61,113 nt of DNA. Origin: Zopfochytrium polystomum. Taxonomy: Eukaryota > Chytridiomycota > Chytridiomycetes > Chytridiales > Chytridiaceae. The notes under the pieces were generated by a model that saw only the letters and a list, made by a program, of their open reading frames with translations, had not been told where the DNA came from and made no database searches. Location: NCBI GenBank assembly GCA_025765615.1, contig JAIVFJ010000341.1, forward strand, positions 1 to 61,113. The letters are read 5' to 3'. The number at the start of each line of letters is the position of its first letter. The stretch's first letter is position 1. Of the stretch, positions 51,242 through 61,113 are shown one piece after another. The position numbers were made by a program, and so were the translations under genes.

Positions 51242-53544
51242 ATGTCCAACCAGTGAGTGTACAGCACGGCGTGGTGGATCGTCGCCTCCCCCCTCCCATC
51301 TCAACGGATCTCCTTTAAACGCTCCGTCCGACCAAATCCCCCTTTCACCCCCCAATCTCAGGTACTACTATGGCGCACCGCCGCCAACCTACCCCCCGAC
51401 AGCCAACATTCAAGAGTCGCAGCAGTCCTTGATCGGCGGGCCCAAGGTCGTCGTCGTGCCAGCAGCAGCAGAGCTACGGAAACCAGCAGCCGCAGAGCAG
51501 CGTGCGGATCGTGACGAACCCGCGGTTTCAGGTGCGTTTTGCTGGCCGTGAAAGGAGCGTGGAGCCGGTGCACGCCGCGTGCCACCTCCGTCCCTACCGA
51601 TCTCTAGCAGCAGACCCTCGCCCCGCCCAGTCGAGTCGTCTGAGCTAAACAGCACCCCTTCCCCTCTTGCTACTTCCCTTAGGATCTATGGGCCGCGATC
51701 CTCTTCCTCGTCTTTTTTGCCGCTTTCATCGTCCTGGCGGTGATTGGCATCCCCAAGGCCATCACGGACCTCAAGGACGGAACCATCGGCGCAACTAACA
51801 GCAACGGAACCAGGAACACAAAGATCTCCATTTCGCTGTCTGCAAAGGATATTGGGAGTATTGCCGCGTACGCGGCGATCGCGGGCATCGGGTTGTCGTC
51901 GATTTGGTTTCTGCTGATGCTCAAGTAAAGTTTGGCGCTTGGCTCCCTCGGCTGTGTTCCTTGTGCCCTTGACTAATGGATTGTTGTTCCCCGAATAGGT
52001 TCGCAGGAACGATGATCCACATCTCGTACATTCTTTCTGGAATCGTGATGTTGGCCGCTGCCGCCTACTTTGGCTACATCAAGTCGTACATTGCCTGCGT
52101 CATTTGGGCAATCGTTGGAGTGCTTGTCCTCGTTTCGTACTGGTGCGTAAAATCAGCTTCCTCGAGCGATTGGTTTAACCGTCGCCGATCACCAGGTTCA
52201 TTCGCAGCAAGATTCCGTTTGCAAAGGTCATGCTCAAGACGGTTTGCAAAATCATGATTCGGTACAGCGGAACTATCCTCGCTGGATCATTGGTCTGGTG
52301 GTGTCAGCAGTCTTCAACGTGGCCTGGTTTTTGGCACTTCTTGGTAAGTCGCTGCAGCAGCTGGTCGGGGTCACGCCTTGGTGACTAGGTGGCCTTTTGC
52401 GAAGTATCATTTGCTTATTCGGCCTGTTACAGGTGGATATCAATGGACTGTCGACAACAACCTTTCGACCGGCGTTCAAATTGCCCTCGGAATCATCATG
52501 CTCTTCTTCCTGTACTGGTTCAACGAGGTCGTTCGCAACGTCGTGCACGTCACAGTCGCAGGCACCTTCGCTACTGTGAGAAACGCGTGCGAAAATTGTC
52601 TGCGAAAATGTTCTAATCGGCCTCTTCCCGCAATGTAGTACTACTTTGTTGCCATCCAGCAGCCGGGCAACGAAATCGCGACTGTTCCGGGCCAAATCGT
52701 GACTGCCAAGTCTGCAGGTCGTGCCCTCACAACCTCTTTCGGCCCCATCTGCTTCGGCTCCCTTTTGGATTGCCATTATCGAGACTTTGAGAGCTCTTGC
52801 CAGGCAGGCGCAGAACGAAGCAGCGCAGGATGGAAACATTTTCTTGTGCTTGGTGTTCATGTGCATTAACTGCATCCTTACATGCTTGAGGACATCCTTC
52901 TCTACTTCAACAAGGTTTGCAGTACTTGTTTCATTCGAAGAAACGAAAGCTACATACCCTTGCGATCTCGTTTTACGGATAGTATGCTTTCACGTAAGTT
53001 GATCTTGTAAAAAAAAAAGGTTTTCGGTCGGGCTTGAGCTAATCGATACTTGTGTACAGGCAAGTGGCGATTTACGGCAAAGGCTACTGCGATGCCGGAA
53101 AGGACACTTGGGCGCTGTTCCAACGTGTTGGAATCGAGGCGATCATCAATGACAATCTGATTGGCAGCGTTTTGAGTATCGGATCTCTCTGCATAGGTGT
53201 TATTGGTGCCGCCATCGGCTTCGCCTACGTCAAGCTTTCGACCACCATTGCCCAAGACGCTGGTACATATGCTGGCGTTTGCGTCGTCGCCGCTTTGATC
53301 GGCATGTGGATGTTCTTGATCCTCGCGGAAGTTATCAACTCTGGCGTTGCAGCGTAAGCTTCTCTTGTTTATCGGACGCACTGGCAAAAGGTCACTGATA
53401 GAACTTTTTTTTTTTCGTTTTGTTTTTTGCAGGACATTCGTATGCTTGGCGGAAGAACCACACACTTTGCAGAGGCAGCAACCTGCTCTGTTCGAAAAGA
53501 TCAGGGCTACCTGGCCCGAGTTGACATTCAACGGTTATTATTGA
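51242..53544 (+). CDS. Choline transporter-like protein (SLC44/CTL, Pns1-like)
   Basis: The first exon is 11 nt (MSN plus two bases) and joins to QYYYGAPPPTYPP over a 109-nt intron. A cytosolic Gln/Pro-rich N-terminus leads to NPRFQDLWAAILFLVFFAAFIVLAVIG, the first membrane helix, a lumenal loop with NGTRN, then about ten hydrophobic segments. Typical CTL motifs are present: SKIPFAKVMLKTV, QRNYPRWIIGLVVSAVFNVAWFLALLG, GTFATYYF, SFGPICFGSLL and the C-terminal VAIYGKGYCDAGKDTWALFQRVGIEAIINDNLIG. CTL proteins are linked to choline or ethanolamine movement and membrane lipid supply; in fungi the Pns1 type has no firm role. Frame slips occur near 51455, 52255 and around 52765. Introns: 51253–51361, 51532–51682, 51925–51998 and several more. 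Confidence 0.9.
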
Positions 53545-54318
53545 TGCTGGGGTTCTACTTTTATCTGTTTGTTTATTTTCTACGTTACACAGTCGGATTC
53601 TTGTTGTTTCAGTTTTTGAACTACATGGTGGTGCCTTGAGTCCTGAGGGGTTGAGCTATGTCGTCTTTCGCTTCTTTTTTTTCCCGTCATTTTTACAACT
53701 GCAGGAATCACAAAGCGAACTTGGCCTTATCCTTTTCTGTTTCCGGCAGCCCTCCTGCCTCACATCACTTCAATATCGATGGGTTGCCGCCGCCACTGGT
53801 ATCAATTTCACGAATCGTGTGGGGGAGCAAATTCTCGCAGGAGCGAGGGCTTCAATTTTGCCCGGGACAACATTTGGATGGATGACGCTCGTTGAACGCG
53901 GACAAGGACAGCTGTGGAGCGCAACCGTGAGCAAACAATCAATCAACTTCAGACCACCAAAGAACGAAGAAGAAGGAAAGCAAAAAAATGGAAAGAAAAA
54001 CGGGAAAAATCTTGGAGTTGTGGAGAACGCGCCTGTATAAAAGGACGAGGGTGGACGCCCGTCCTGGCATCACCATTCTTCGCTCTCCTCCCTTCACTTT
54101 CTTCACACCTCCTGCCTCAACCTCGCCGGCACAAGCCTGATGCCAATCTCTCTGATTGCATTCACACTCCCTCCCCACCCTCTTACCACCGCACTCTCGT
54201 CACGGCAACCCTCACCACTAGATCCCACTCGATCCCGTGCGTACCCAAGGTGCATGATCGACGCGAGCGATACCCATGCAACCCTTCCTCATGCTATGCG
54301 CCACCCGCGATCCCACAC
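53545..54318. other. Intergenic region with a TATA box ahead of the repeat array
   Basis: After the SLC44 stop there is no conserved frame. A TATAAAA at 54036 is followed by pyrimidine-rich DNA up to the first repeat core. Confidence 0.5.
54036..54042 (+). promoter_or_regulatory. TATAAAA box, candidate promoter of the repeat-array transcript
   Basis: A consensus TATAAAA about 280 nt upstream of the first repeat core. With a start site 25–35 nt downstream, a transcript beginning near 54067 would cover all eight cores. No open frame with this start position is conserved. Confidence 0.45.
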
Positions 54319-55266
54319 CTATGAGGTCGAAAACAAGTCCTAGCCGCGACTGACGGTCCACTCTCGTCACCGTTGCCGTTGGGGCCTTGTCCTTCTTCCT
54401 CACTGGCTGGCCGGCCGTTTGTCTCTCTGTTGCCTGGTGGCGAGGATGTGTCTTCTTGCCTTTCTTCCCTCTCCTCTTGCCTGCTTGTCCTGTGTGCATC
54501 CCCCTATGAGGTCGAAAACAAGTCCTAGTCGTCATGTCGCATTGTGCAACTTGATCGCTCAGACTCGTCTCTCTCCTCAGTGGACATGGCCAGTATGCCA
54601 ATACGCCTTTGCATCAAAGTAGTCAGGCGCTATGAGGTCGAAAACAAGTCCTATCCATGACAGTGAGGCTGACATCATCGGTGGGCATTGGTTTCCGCTC
54701 CTCACTGCTTCCCACCTCGAACCTTCCCATCGCAACCTTTACCACCAATGCGATTCCTATGAGGTCGAAAACAAGTCCTAGTCGTCACCTCGATCATTCG
54801 GGAGACCTCTGGGCCTTGCCTTCGCTCTCTTTGGTAATCCCTCTCGCCATCGTAATTTTCCTATTTTAGCGACTTCACCTATGAGGTCGAAAACAAGTCC
54901 TAGCCGAAGCAGTTGCTGCTTCCGCTGGGACAATGTTATCGTCTCACAGGAAATCGATCGCATCACCAGCACCAACACTCCGTTTCCTCCTGGTTTTTGC
55001 TATGAGGTCGAAAACAAGTCCTATTCGCAAGGTCACTGACCTCGCCGATGGAACTTGTCCTCTATCTCAAAGCTGTTACTCTATGGTACTTTCATTCTTT
55101 CGGTTCGATTTTGCTGCAATTATGAGGTCGAAAACAAGTCCTATTCATCGCGTCAGGGCCTTTTTGGCGCGGTCATTCGGATCTGTCTTTAGCCTCAGAA
55201 TTGACTGCGGATTTCCTCGTCTGTCCCCCAGCCTCGTGACTTCTATGAGTCGAAAACAAGTCTTAT
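54319..55266 (+). repeat. Array of eight conserved 25-nt cores in unrelated spacers
   Basis: A 25-nt core starting CTATGAGGTCGA and ending AAGTCCTA plus G or T recurs at 54319, 54504, 54630, 54757, 54879, 55000, 55120 and 55243. Six copies match the consensus fully, copy 7 has T for the first C, and copy 8 lacks one G and has C to T near the end. Spacings are 185, 126, 127, 122, 121, 120 and 123 nt. The bases after each core are also partly kept (Y-C-R), but the rest of each spacer is unrelated. Several spacers contain a stem within about 20 nt of the core. Copies are all in one orientation. It may be one non-coding transcript processed into units, or a set of protein-binding sites. I know of no matching family. 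Confidence 0.9.
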
Positions 55267-55686
55267 TCGATGCTTATCTGTGTACGTCCGATAGGTCTTG
55301 TTTCCGTTTCCCCATTGACGGTGATGTCCCGTTATAAAGTTCTAAAGAGACACCAGTTGCAAGGTGGTAGTTGCTGAGGTCTTTTCGCATTTCGTTCGTC
55401 AAGGAAGGGTCACATTAATTCTTGTTAAGAAAATAAGTGCGCAAATGAGTGGATATTTTATTGCAGTAATAAATCAACGCTGGCTGTGATTACTACTACT
55501 TTTTTCACGCGCTCTGACTGGCTTCGTCCCCACAACTCCCAAGAAAGCGACGCCAGTCTATAGATCTTTGTTGGCTGAATTCCAAAAAAAAAAAAAAAAA
55601 AAAAAAAAAGAAAAGGGAAAAAACAAACGCAAAGCGCCGAAAATGAGGAGAACCCCAACCCCCATTTTCCTTCATACAACAATCAA
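55267..55686. other. Short region between the array and the stathmin-like gene
   Basis: Contains a partial inverted match to the core (55292–55306), the opposed AATAAA signals and a run of about 26 A (55583–55608). No gene seen. Confidence 0.5.
55468..55473 (+). promoter_or_regulatory. AATAAA signal after the array
   Basis: AATAAA on the plus strand about 200 nt after the last core. A TTTATT (55456–55461), which reads AATAAA on the minus strand, lies 7 nt away and could end the convergent stathmin-like gene. Confidence 0.45.
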
Positions 55687-57284
55687 TCACTGAGGGCGCC
55701 CGCCGTCATGCGCACCTCCCATCACACTTCTTCCACTCCCGCTCCGACTAGCCCCCAGTCCCGAATCGGCGTCCCCAAGCACTTTAATTCCCATCCCCCC
55801 CCACCCTTTCGACAGCGCCGTCAACGTTGACGACGACGCGATGCACACCATCATCGCCGTCATCTCCGACTGCAAATACTTTGTCTTCCGTAGGCGCGCC
55901 ATTTGCCGCTTCCGCCGCGGCCTGGATAGCTTCAGCCGCCATCCGGCGCCTCCGCTCTCGAGCGCGCCGCGCCCGCTCCTCTTGCAGACCGAGCTTTGCT
56001 TGCAGCTTTTCAATCTCGCGAAGACGGTTCTGCGCCGCGTGCGCTTCCTTTTCCAGCAGCCGCCGTTTCAGGGCCAGCGGGTCTTCTTCAGCAGCGGCAG
56101 CGTCCCGCCGTTGACACAACCGCGTTCCCACGGTAGTGGACGAGACGTCGGTTGCGTCGTTGGGGCCGCCTGTGGAGGGAGCTGTGCGTCGGCCGGCACG
56201 TCGAAGCCCAGGTTTTGTTCCAGAGTCTTTTTTTTTTTTTTTTTGTGATGATTTTATATCTTTAGCAAGCGAGGCAGGCGAGCACAGGCGAGACGAAAGC
56301 ATTATTCGGCCAAGGACAAACCTTCCACCGCTCTTCCATGTTTGCCAGCTTTGCGGCGACGTCGATGCCGAGTTTGGGCAGGGCCGCGCGCAGGCTTGCC
56401 GACGACTGGTTGTGGTGATGGTGGCTGTGGCCGTGCTTCAGCTCTTCCCCGAGTGGAATCTCAAAGGCCACCGGGCGGCGAGGGGGCAGCGGTGCCGAGG
56501 GCGCAGAGGCGGGCAACCAACGACTCCCTAGAGGCTGGTGGAGTGGGTTCGCGACGGGCTTCGGCTTCGTCCGACGGCGCCGCCCCCGAATCGGGCGCTG
56601 TGGAGCTGCTGCCAGGGTCTGGTGTTCTGTCCGAGAAGGATCCTCCCGCAAGTCCGAGAAACTACCGCCCGAAACACTGGCCGGCGGCAGATGCTGCGGT
56701 AGCAGCAGTAGCAGCATGGAGACGGCTTGCTGCGAAGAGGCCGAGGGGATTGACGGCACGACCGCCTTGCTCAGCGGTGAATCTGTGTTCAGGGGAGGAG
56801 GACAGCGAGAATGGAAGAGGTGAGCAGGACGTGGGACCAGCGCAGCGCAGTCGATCATCCAGGGAGAAAGAAAAAAAAAAAAAAAGAGAGGACTTCAGAG
56901 CCTCCGTGATAAGGGGAGAAGCACCATCCCCTACCATTTCTGCACGCGTCTCGAACGTCTGCTGCACTTTCATTAGACGTAACCGCTGCCGCCGTCCCCA
57001 CGGCCGAGCACGCCGACCGCGGCCGACCCGCCGGCGCCACCATCGTCGCCGCTGCCTCCTGCTCCCTCTGCATCTGTTCCTCCAGCTTTTCCTGCCCGTC
57101 CGCACCGACACTCGTCGCCACGACCTCAAGGTTCCCGCCATCCAGCACCGCCGCCACCGGCGAGACCGCGACTGGAGCAACCACCGCCACCGCCGCCGCC
57201 CCCCGCGCTAGTGGCGGACTTCGGGAGCGGGGAGGTCGTGACGACGACCTGGTCTTGAAGGGACTTTGACGCGCTGCAGCCCAT
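55687..57284 (-). CDS. Stathmin-like protein with MGC lipidation start
   Basis: The minus-strand start reads MGCSASKS, an N-myristoylation/palmitoylation signal (Gly2, Cys3, Ser6), followed by DQVVVTTSPLPKSATSA. Later exons give RRPVAFEIPLGEELK, LPKLGIDVAAKLANMEERWK and a highly charged helix (PLALKRRLLEKEAHAAQNRLREIEKLQAKLGLQEERARRARERRR), a layout similar to stathmin-domain proteins such as STMND1, which bind tubulin and in several flagellated lineages carry the same MGC start. The match is by pattern, not alignment. Exon limits are unclear; a G run near 57195 shifts frame between the first exon and the rest, and a GTAGGG near 56950 may start an intron. The reading frame at the 3' end has two candidates. 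If correct, it is a membrane-anchored, possibly ciliary, microtubule regulator. Confidence 0.5.
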
Positions 57285-58371
57285 CGTTTTTACTTTGTTC
57301 CCCTCCTCCCCCGCCTTTTTTTTTTTTTTGACCCCCCTCTCCAACTGCCCGCGCTCGGACCCTTTCCTCTCTTTTTGGTTTTTTTTTCGCCGCAGCTTTT
57401 CCCTCGAAATCAAAAATCTGCGACTCCTTTCGTTTTGTTAGGAGGTTGTCCCGGGGGGTTGCAGACGGCTTGATTTCCACACCAGCGCAGCTTTTGGGTG
57501 GGAGGGCGTGGGGGCCAGGGGCGTGACCTTCGGTACGTCTGGGTTGCGAGTTGCAGGTGTCGTTGGCAGGATCAGTTTCGCGGGGCGAACGCGCGCGTGG
57601 AGCGGTGGCTAGGGTTAATGTTTTTCTGTGAGTGAACCGATGCGATGGGAGGAGGAGGAAGCTGTGGAGATTCAGGGGCGATCGGCGTCAGGCGAGGGGG
57701 GGTGCGAGCGGAGGCGAGGCGGCGGGGGTTTGTCACCTTTTTTTTTTTTTTTTTGATCGGAGGAAGGGATTTTTATTTTTTTTCTCTCTCCAACCTTTGG
57801 GGGTTTCCCGCCAACTCTTGTTTCGCTAATTTTCGTCTGCGTCGTATCTTTTTTTTACTTCTTTTCGATATATTCCTCTCCCCCGCTCTCTCCCTCAGTC
57901 TCTCTGTTATCTTTTTTGTCGCGCTTTTCTGCTTCAACAAGGCAACGGGCATCCCGCGTAAGGGGTCTCCTCCCCTGCTAAAGTTATGCGGCTTTGACTG
58001 GGCTTGTCGACGCGGGTGGCCAGTCAGAGCGAAGGGTCAATACTTTACCCCCCTCGCGCCAACCATCCACCACACCCCGCCTATTTCCCTCCGTTTCAAT
58101 TGGTCTCCTTCGTCCTCCGGACCCGTCGGGAGGAGGAACGGGCGAAAATCAGAGGACGAGGACGGTGTGTTACGATCGGTGGGTGGCGAGAGAAAGAGAG
58201 AGAGAGCGAGAGAGAAAACTCTCTCTCGCTCTCTCTCTCTCTCTCTCTGTGTATGAGAACGCGAAGACAGAGGGAAAAGCAGGCAGGAGGAAAATTTTAA
58301 CTTTGCGCTACTTTAATCTGGTGGAGTTTGTCATTCTTGTTATTTTACTTATACCATTTTCTGTCTTTCTT

Positions 58372-58405
<34 letters not shown>

Positions 58406-58992
58406 GGCTTTTTCCATCACTTTATTGGGCGTTCACTTTCGATCCTACTTCAGCAAAAAACCAAGTTGGCTTTTCCGGAGAGAAGGGAAAGAGAAGGCAG
58501 CCCGTAAAAGCGGAATTGAAAAACACAAAGGCAGCTGAAGGAAAAACAGAAAGAAGTAGTTGCACTTTGGGGCTGAAGGTATGAGGCTATATAAAAACTG
58601 CAATAACCCACATGGCAACTCTTTTTTCCGATTTTTTCGCCGTCTGCGCGCGCTGCCACGCAATCGGCAATGTGAAGATTAGGGTGTCCTTCGCCAAAGC
58701 CATAGAGAAGATAAAACCATAGAGTGGGGGGATGCTCTAGGTGGCAAAAGGACGATGGGGTGCTGGTGAAAGGTAAACGCAAGTGGGTAGAGCAACCAAG
58801 AAGGTAAGAAGAAAATATGAAAATGAAACACCTAACCAAGACTATTCATCCATCAATCAGAAAAAAATCAAAAAAAAATCCCGTGTCAGACCCATGCTGA
58901 CACTCTAAACGAGTAACGACCATCCGAAAAAAAACGTGGCTCCACTCGTCCGAGCACCACAACAACTCAAAGGACGCATAGAGGGGTGTTGC
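57285..58992. other. Intergenic, simple-sequence rich, no supported gene
   Basis: Holds T runs (57738–57754, 58377–58405), a GA/CT foldback (58195–58240) and A-rich DNA at 58860–58935. No domain-bearing frame on either strand. Confidence 0.5.
58195..58240. repeat. GA/CT foldback with matched interruption
   Basis: A GA-rich arm (58195–58214) is the perfect reverse complement of a CT-rich arm (58221–58240), 20 bp with a 6-nt loop. The single C in the left arm (58207) pairs with the single G in the right arm (58228). Confidence 0.85.
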
Positions 58993-60935
58993 TTACAACA
59001 GGCAGCCAGCGACGGCGGCGGTGATCCAGGTCGAGAAGGTACCCGTGATCATAGCCGACAGGGCGAGCGCGGCGAGGTCACCCTTGCGGGACGGAGCCAT
59101 AGTGCCGAGGGTACCAATCTGGATACCGATAGACGAGAAGTTGGCGAAACCGCAGAGGGCGAACGCAAGGAGGCGGAGGGTACGGGGCTGGAGGTTGCCG
59201 TTAGACGGGAAGGTGCCGTCCGGGCCCGAGACGTTGCTGTACGCGTACGAGTACAGGTCGCTGTAAGCGACAAACTCGTTTGCGACCATCTTGGTGGCCA
59301 TGAACTCGGCCGACTTGCGCGAGTCGTACGGGCTGATGCCAATGCAGAGCGAGATGGGGTAGAAGACGTACGACAGGATGAAGGCGATCGAGATCCACTC
59401 GCCGCTGAGCCAGTTGTGCACGTCGATCATGTCAAAGACCCAGCCGACGACGTAGTCCGCGAGTGCGTACAGGGCGACGATGGAGAGGAGTGCGCCAGAG
59501 ATGAGCAGGATAAGCTGGATGCCGGTGGCGGCACCGTTGCCGGCGGCGTGGAGCAGGTTGGCGTCCTTCTCTTCGTTCTCGGGGATGGTGACTTTGCCCT
59601 TGGTGAGCGAGGCCTCCTTCTCGGCATGCGGAGCTTAGAGACGAGCAGCGAGCATGGGACGGACATGACACAGGCGGTGAGCAGGGCAGAGGTGGCTTCC
59701 GGGAGTTGCCGGTGTAGTTGACGTACGCGAGCAGGACGGAACCGGCAATGGTAGCGAAACCAGAGGTCATGGTAGAGTGGAGCTCGGCGAGGGTCATGTA
59801 CTCGACGAAGGGGCGGACAAGCAGGGCAGACTCGCCCTGGCCGACGAAGGGCGAAGCGGCGGCGACAACCGACTCGGCACCAGAGGTGTCCATGACGCGC
59901 ACCATGAGCCAGGCGAACTTGCCGATGACGTACTGCATGGCGCCGATGTAGTAGACGATGGAGATGATGGAGCAAGAAACAATGGCGGGCAGGACAGAGA
60001 GGCGAAGGTGAACTGGAACGGGTTGTTGCTGTTGGATCCGAACAGGAACTCCAGACCGAAGCGGGAGAAGCCAAGGAAGCCGTAACCATCTGGGAAATGA
60101 ACTTGAAGATGTTCACGCCGACCTGAGTGCGAAGACGAAAGATGGCGATGATGAACTGGAACAGCAGACCGACGGTGACAGTGCGCCACTTGATGGCCGC
60201 ACGGTCAGCAGAGGTGAGGTAGAGGAGACCCAACATGATGATCAGACCAGCGAACGACTGGAAGCGCTGACCAATGTTGCCCTTCTCGCTGGTTGGAGAG
60301 GCGACAATGGTGATGATGAAGCAGGCCGACAACGGCACCAACGATTAGGTTCTGCACCAACTCCGACATCTTCCCGCTGACGGCACCGAACGTGGTCCCA
60401 TACTTTTCCGAGAGGGGCTATTGGGAGCGGGTGGAATGGTGAGCCCATCCATCATTTCGAAGCGGGACAAAAAAGGGCACACTGACCATAGATGACTTTT
60501 GAGGGTGAGACATGCTTAGCGAGCATGCGAAGGGTGATCAGGCAGTACATGACAATGGCGAATTCATAGCCGTTCTGCAGGAAGGATTGGCGTCAGTAAG
60601 GGGAGGGAGACACGAGGACTCTCCAACAAAACAGAAGACAGAAGGGTCACACGACGCCTGGCAATCCAAACGAACCTTGCCCTTGCCCTTGACGAGGAGG
60701 AGGACAAAGTAGACGGTGAGGACGATCCACGGCAAGATAGATCAACGCGGATTGCGTGGAGCGCTTGCCAAAGGCGGGCTGTCCTTGGCGGCGGCATCGT
60801 CGCCGTCGACCAGCTTGGCGGGGATGTCGTCGACGGGTGCGGCCACCTCGACGTTGACGACTTCGTCAATCTTCTTTCGTCGGTCATTTCGATTAAGGTG
60901 CAGCTGCTGCTGTAGAGGCAGGAGGAATGAGTCAA
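58993..60935 (-). CDS. Concentrative nucleoside transporter (CNT/SLC28)
   Basis: Reading from high to low coordinates: an acidic N-terminus ([25 protein letters not shown]), a first membrane helix with [16 protein letters not shown], then [30 protein letters not shown] across introns, [180 protein letters not shown] and [30 protein letters not shown]. These are the hallmark CNT blocks, including the G-Q-x-E-S/A substrate motif. CNTs import nucleosides with Na+ or H+. Four or more frame slips interrupt conserved parts (near 60080, 60000, 59710, 59625). The start exon is not resolved; an ATG at 61021 is possible. Confidence 0.9.
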
Positions 60936-61113
60936 TTAATCAGACAATGTGTTGAGGGTTGAGACTCTAGATAGAGCGAGAGGTGACGAGCTGACCGAGG
61001 AGGGATGACGGAGGCGAGCATCGGGGGCTGGGGTATTTAAGAACCTTGTTGGGTGGTGGTCTGCTTGGTACAATTAGGATTCTAGGAAAAAAGAAAGCGA
61101 AGTAAAAACGGAA
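60936..61113. other. Upstream region of the CNT gene at the window edge
   Basis: Probable 5' exon and promoter of the CNT gene; a TTAAATA on the minus strand near 61033 could serve as a TATA element. Nothing else seen. Confidence 0.4.

Larger units (their letters stand above)
54319..55473 (+). ncRNA. Candidate non-coding transcript carrying the repeat array
   Basis: The eight cores lie between a TATAAAA (54036) and an AATAAA (55468), with no conserved reading frame between. Each core contains an ATG and would start a short peptide MRSKTSP, but unit spacings are not multiples of three and copy 8 has a 1-nt deletion, so the peptide is unlikely to be the selected product. Whether the region is transcribed cannot be told from sequence alone; snoRNA-type C and D boxes were looked for and not found in a consistent position. 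Confidence 0.35.

Noticed and set aside
55095..55107. tRNA B-box-like GGTTCGATT
   Set aside because: No A box at the right distance and no cloverleaf; other GGTTCGA hits in the window also lack one.
54319..55266. CRISPR array
   Set aside because: Core and spacing look similar, but the spacers are about 95–160 nt, the host is eukaryotic, and no cas genes are present.
54319..55266. Box C/D or H/ACA snoRNA cluster
   Set aside because: No UGAUGA/CUGA pair or H/ACA boxes at constant positions in the units.
56342..57211. 289-codon plus-strand frame
   Set aside because: Arg/Ala/Pro-rich reading opposite the stathmin-like gene; no conserved motif.
58936..59721. 261-codon plus-strand frame
   Set aside because: Antisense to the CNT gene, which is conserved on the minus strand.

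Overview
The window is eukaryotic nuclear DNA and most likely comes from a fungus. Most genes are interrupted by short GT–AG introns (about 46–255 nt) whose splice joins restore conserved protein motifs. One gene carries the fungal AreA/GATA-like N-terminal motif (DUF1752). A protein with an MGCxxSK lipidation start and a stathmin-like helix hints at a flagellated (zoosporic, chytrid-like) fungus, but that placement is inference. Intergenic DNA is rich in CT/GA/GT microsatellites and long A or T runs.

Layout. 1–7.5 kb is gene-poor apart from a possible CCHC zinc-knuckle gene on the minus strand. 7.6–13.0 kb holds a large Pls/PosA-type NRPS-like synthetase (adenylation, carrier, membrane segments, left-handed beta-helix repeats). 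14.3–16.0 kb encodes a 5MP/BZW translation regulator with a 46-nt GC–AG intron. 16–19 kb is unexplained DNA with a local imperfect tandem repeat. 19.1–23.6 kb (minus) encodes a very long Ser-rich disordered protein, next to ribosomal protein uL6/RPL9 (minus). 25.5–27.8 kb encodes a SAP-domain protein. 28.9–42.5 kb is a dense housekeeping block: SulP transporter, FAD-dependent amine oxidoreductase, VPS33, CCDC174-like (minus), RPA1 and SLX9. 42.5–46.1 kb is microsatellite-rich and empty. Then come the DUF1752 protein, a B-box/UPF0652 protein, an SLC44 choline-transporter-like protein, a new-looking repeat array, a stathmin-like protein (minus) and a CNT nucleoside transporter (minus).

The most unusual element is at 54.3–55.3 kb. 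A 25-nt core occurs eight times with almost no variation, mostly 120–127 nt apart, and is separated by unrelated sequence. It follows a TATAAAA box and precedes an AATAAA signal. Its unit lengths do not hold a reading frame and one copy has a 1-nt deletion, so constraint at the RNA or DNA level is more likely than a coding role. I do not recognise it as any known family.

Several clearly conserved genes (NRPS-like, SAP, RPA1, UPF0652, SLC44, CNT, CCDC174-like) contain single-base frameshifts, while RPL9, SulP, 5MP, SLX9, the FAD oxidoreductase and the DUF1752 gene splice to intact frames. The pattern looks like uncorrected sequencing indels more than pseudogenes. The genes are mostly unrelated housekeeping functions and do not form a pathway or cluster.
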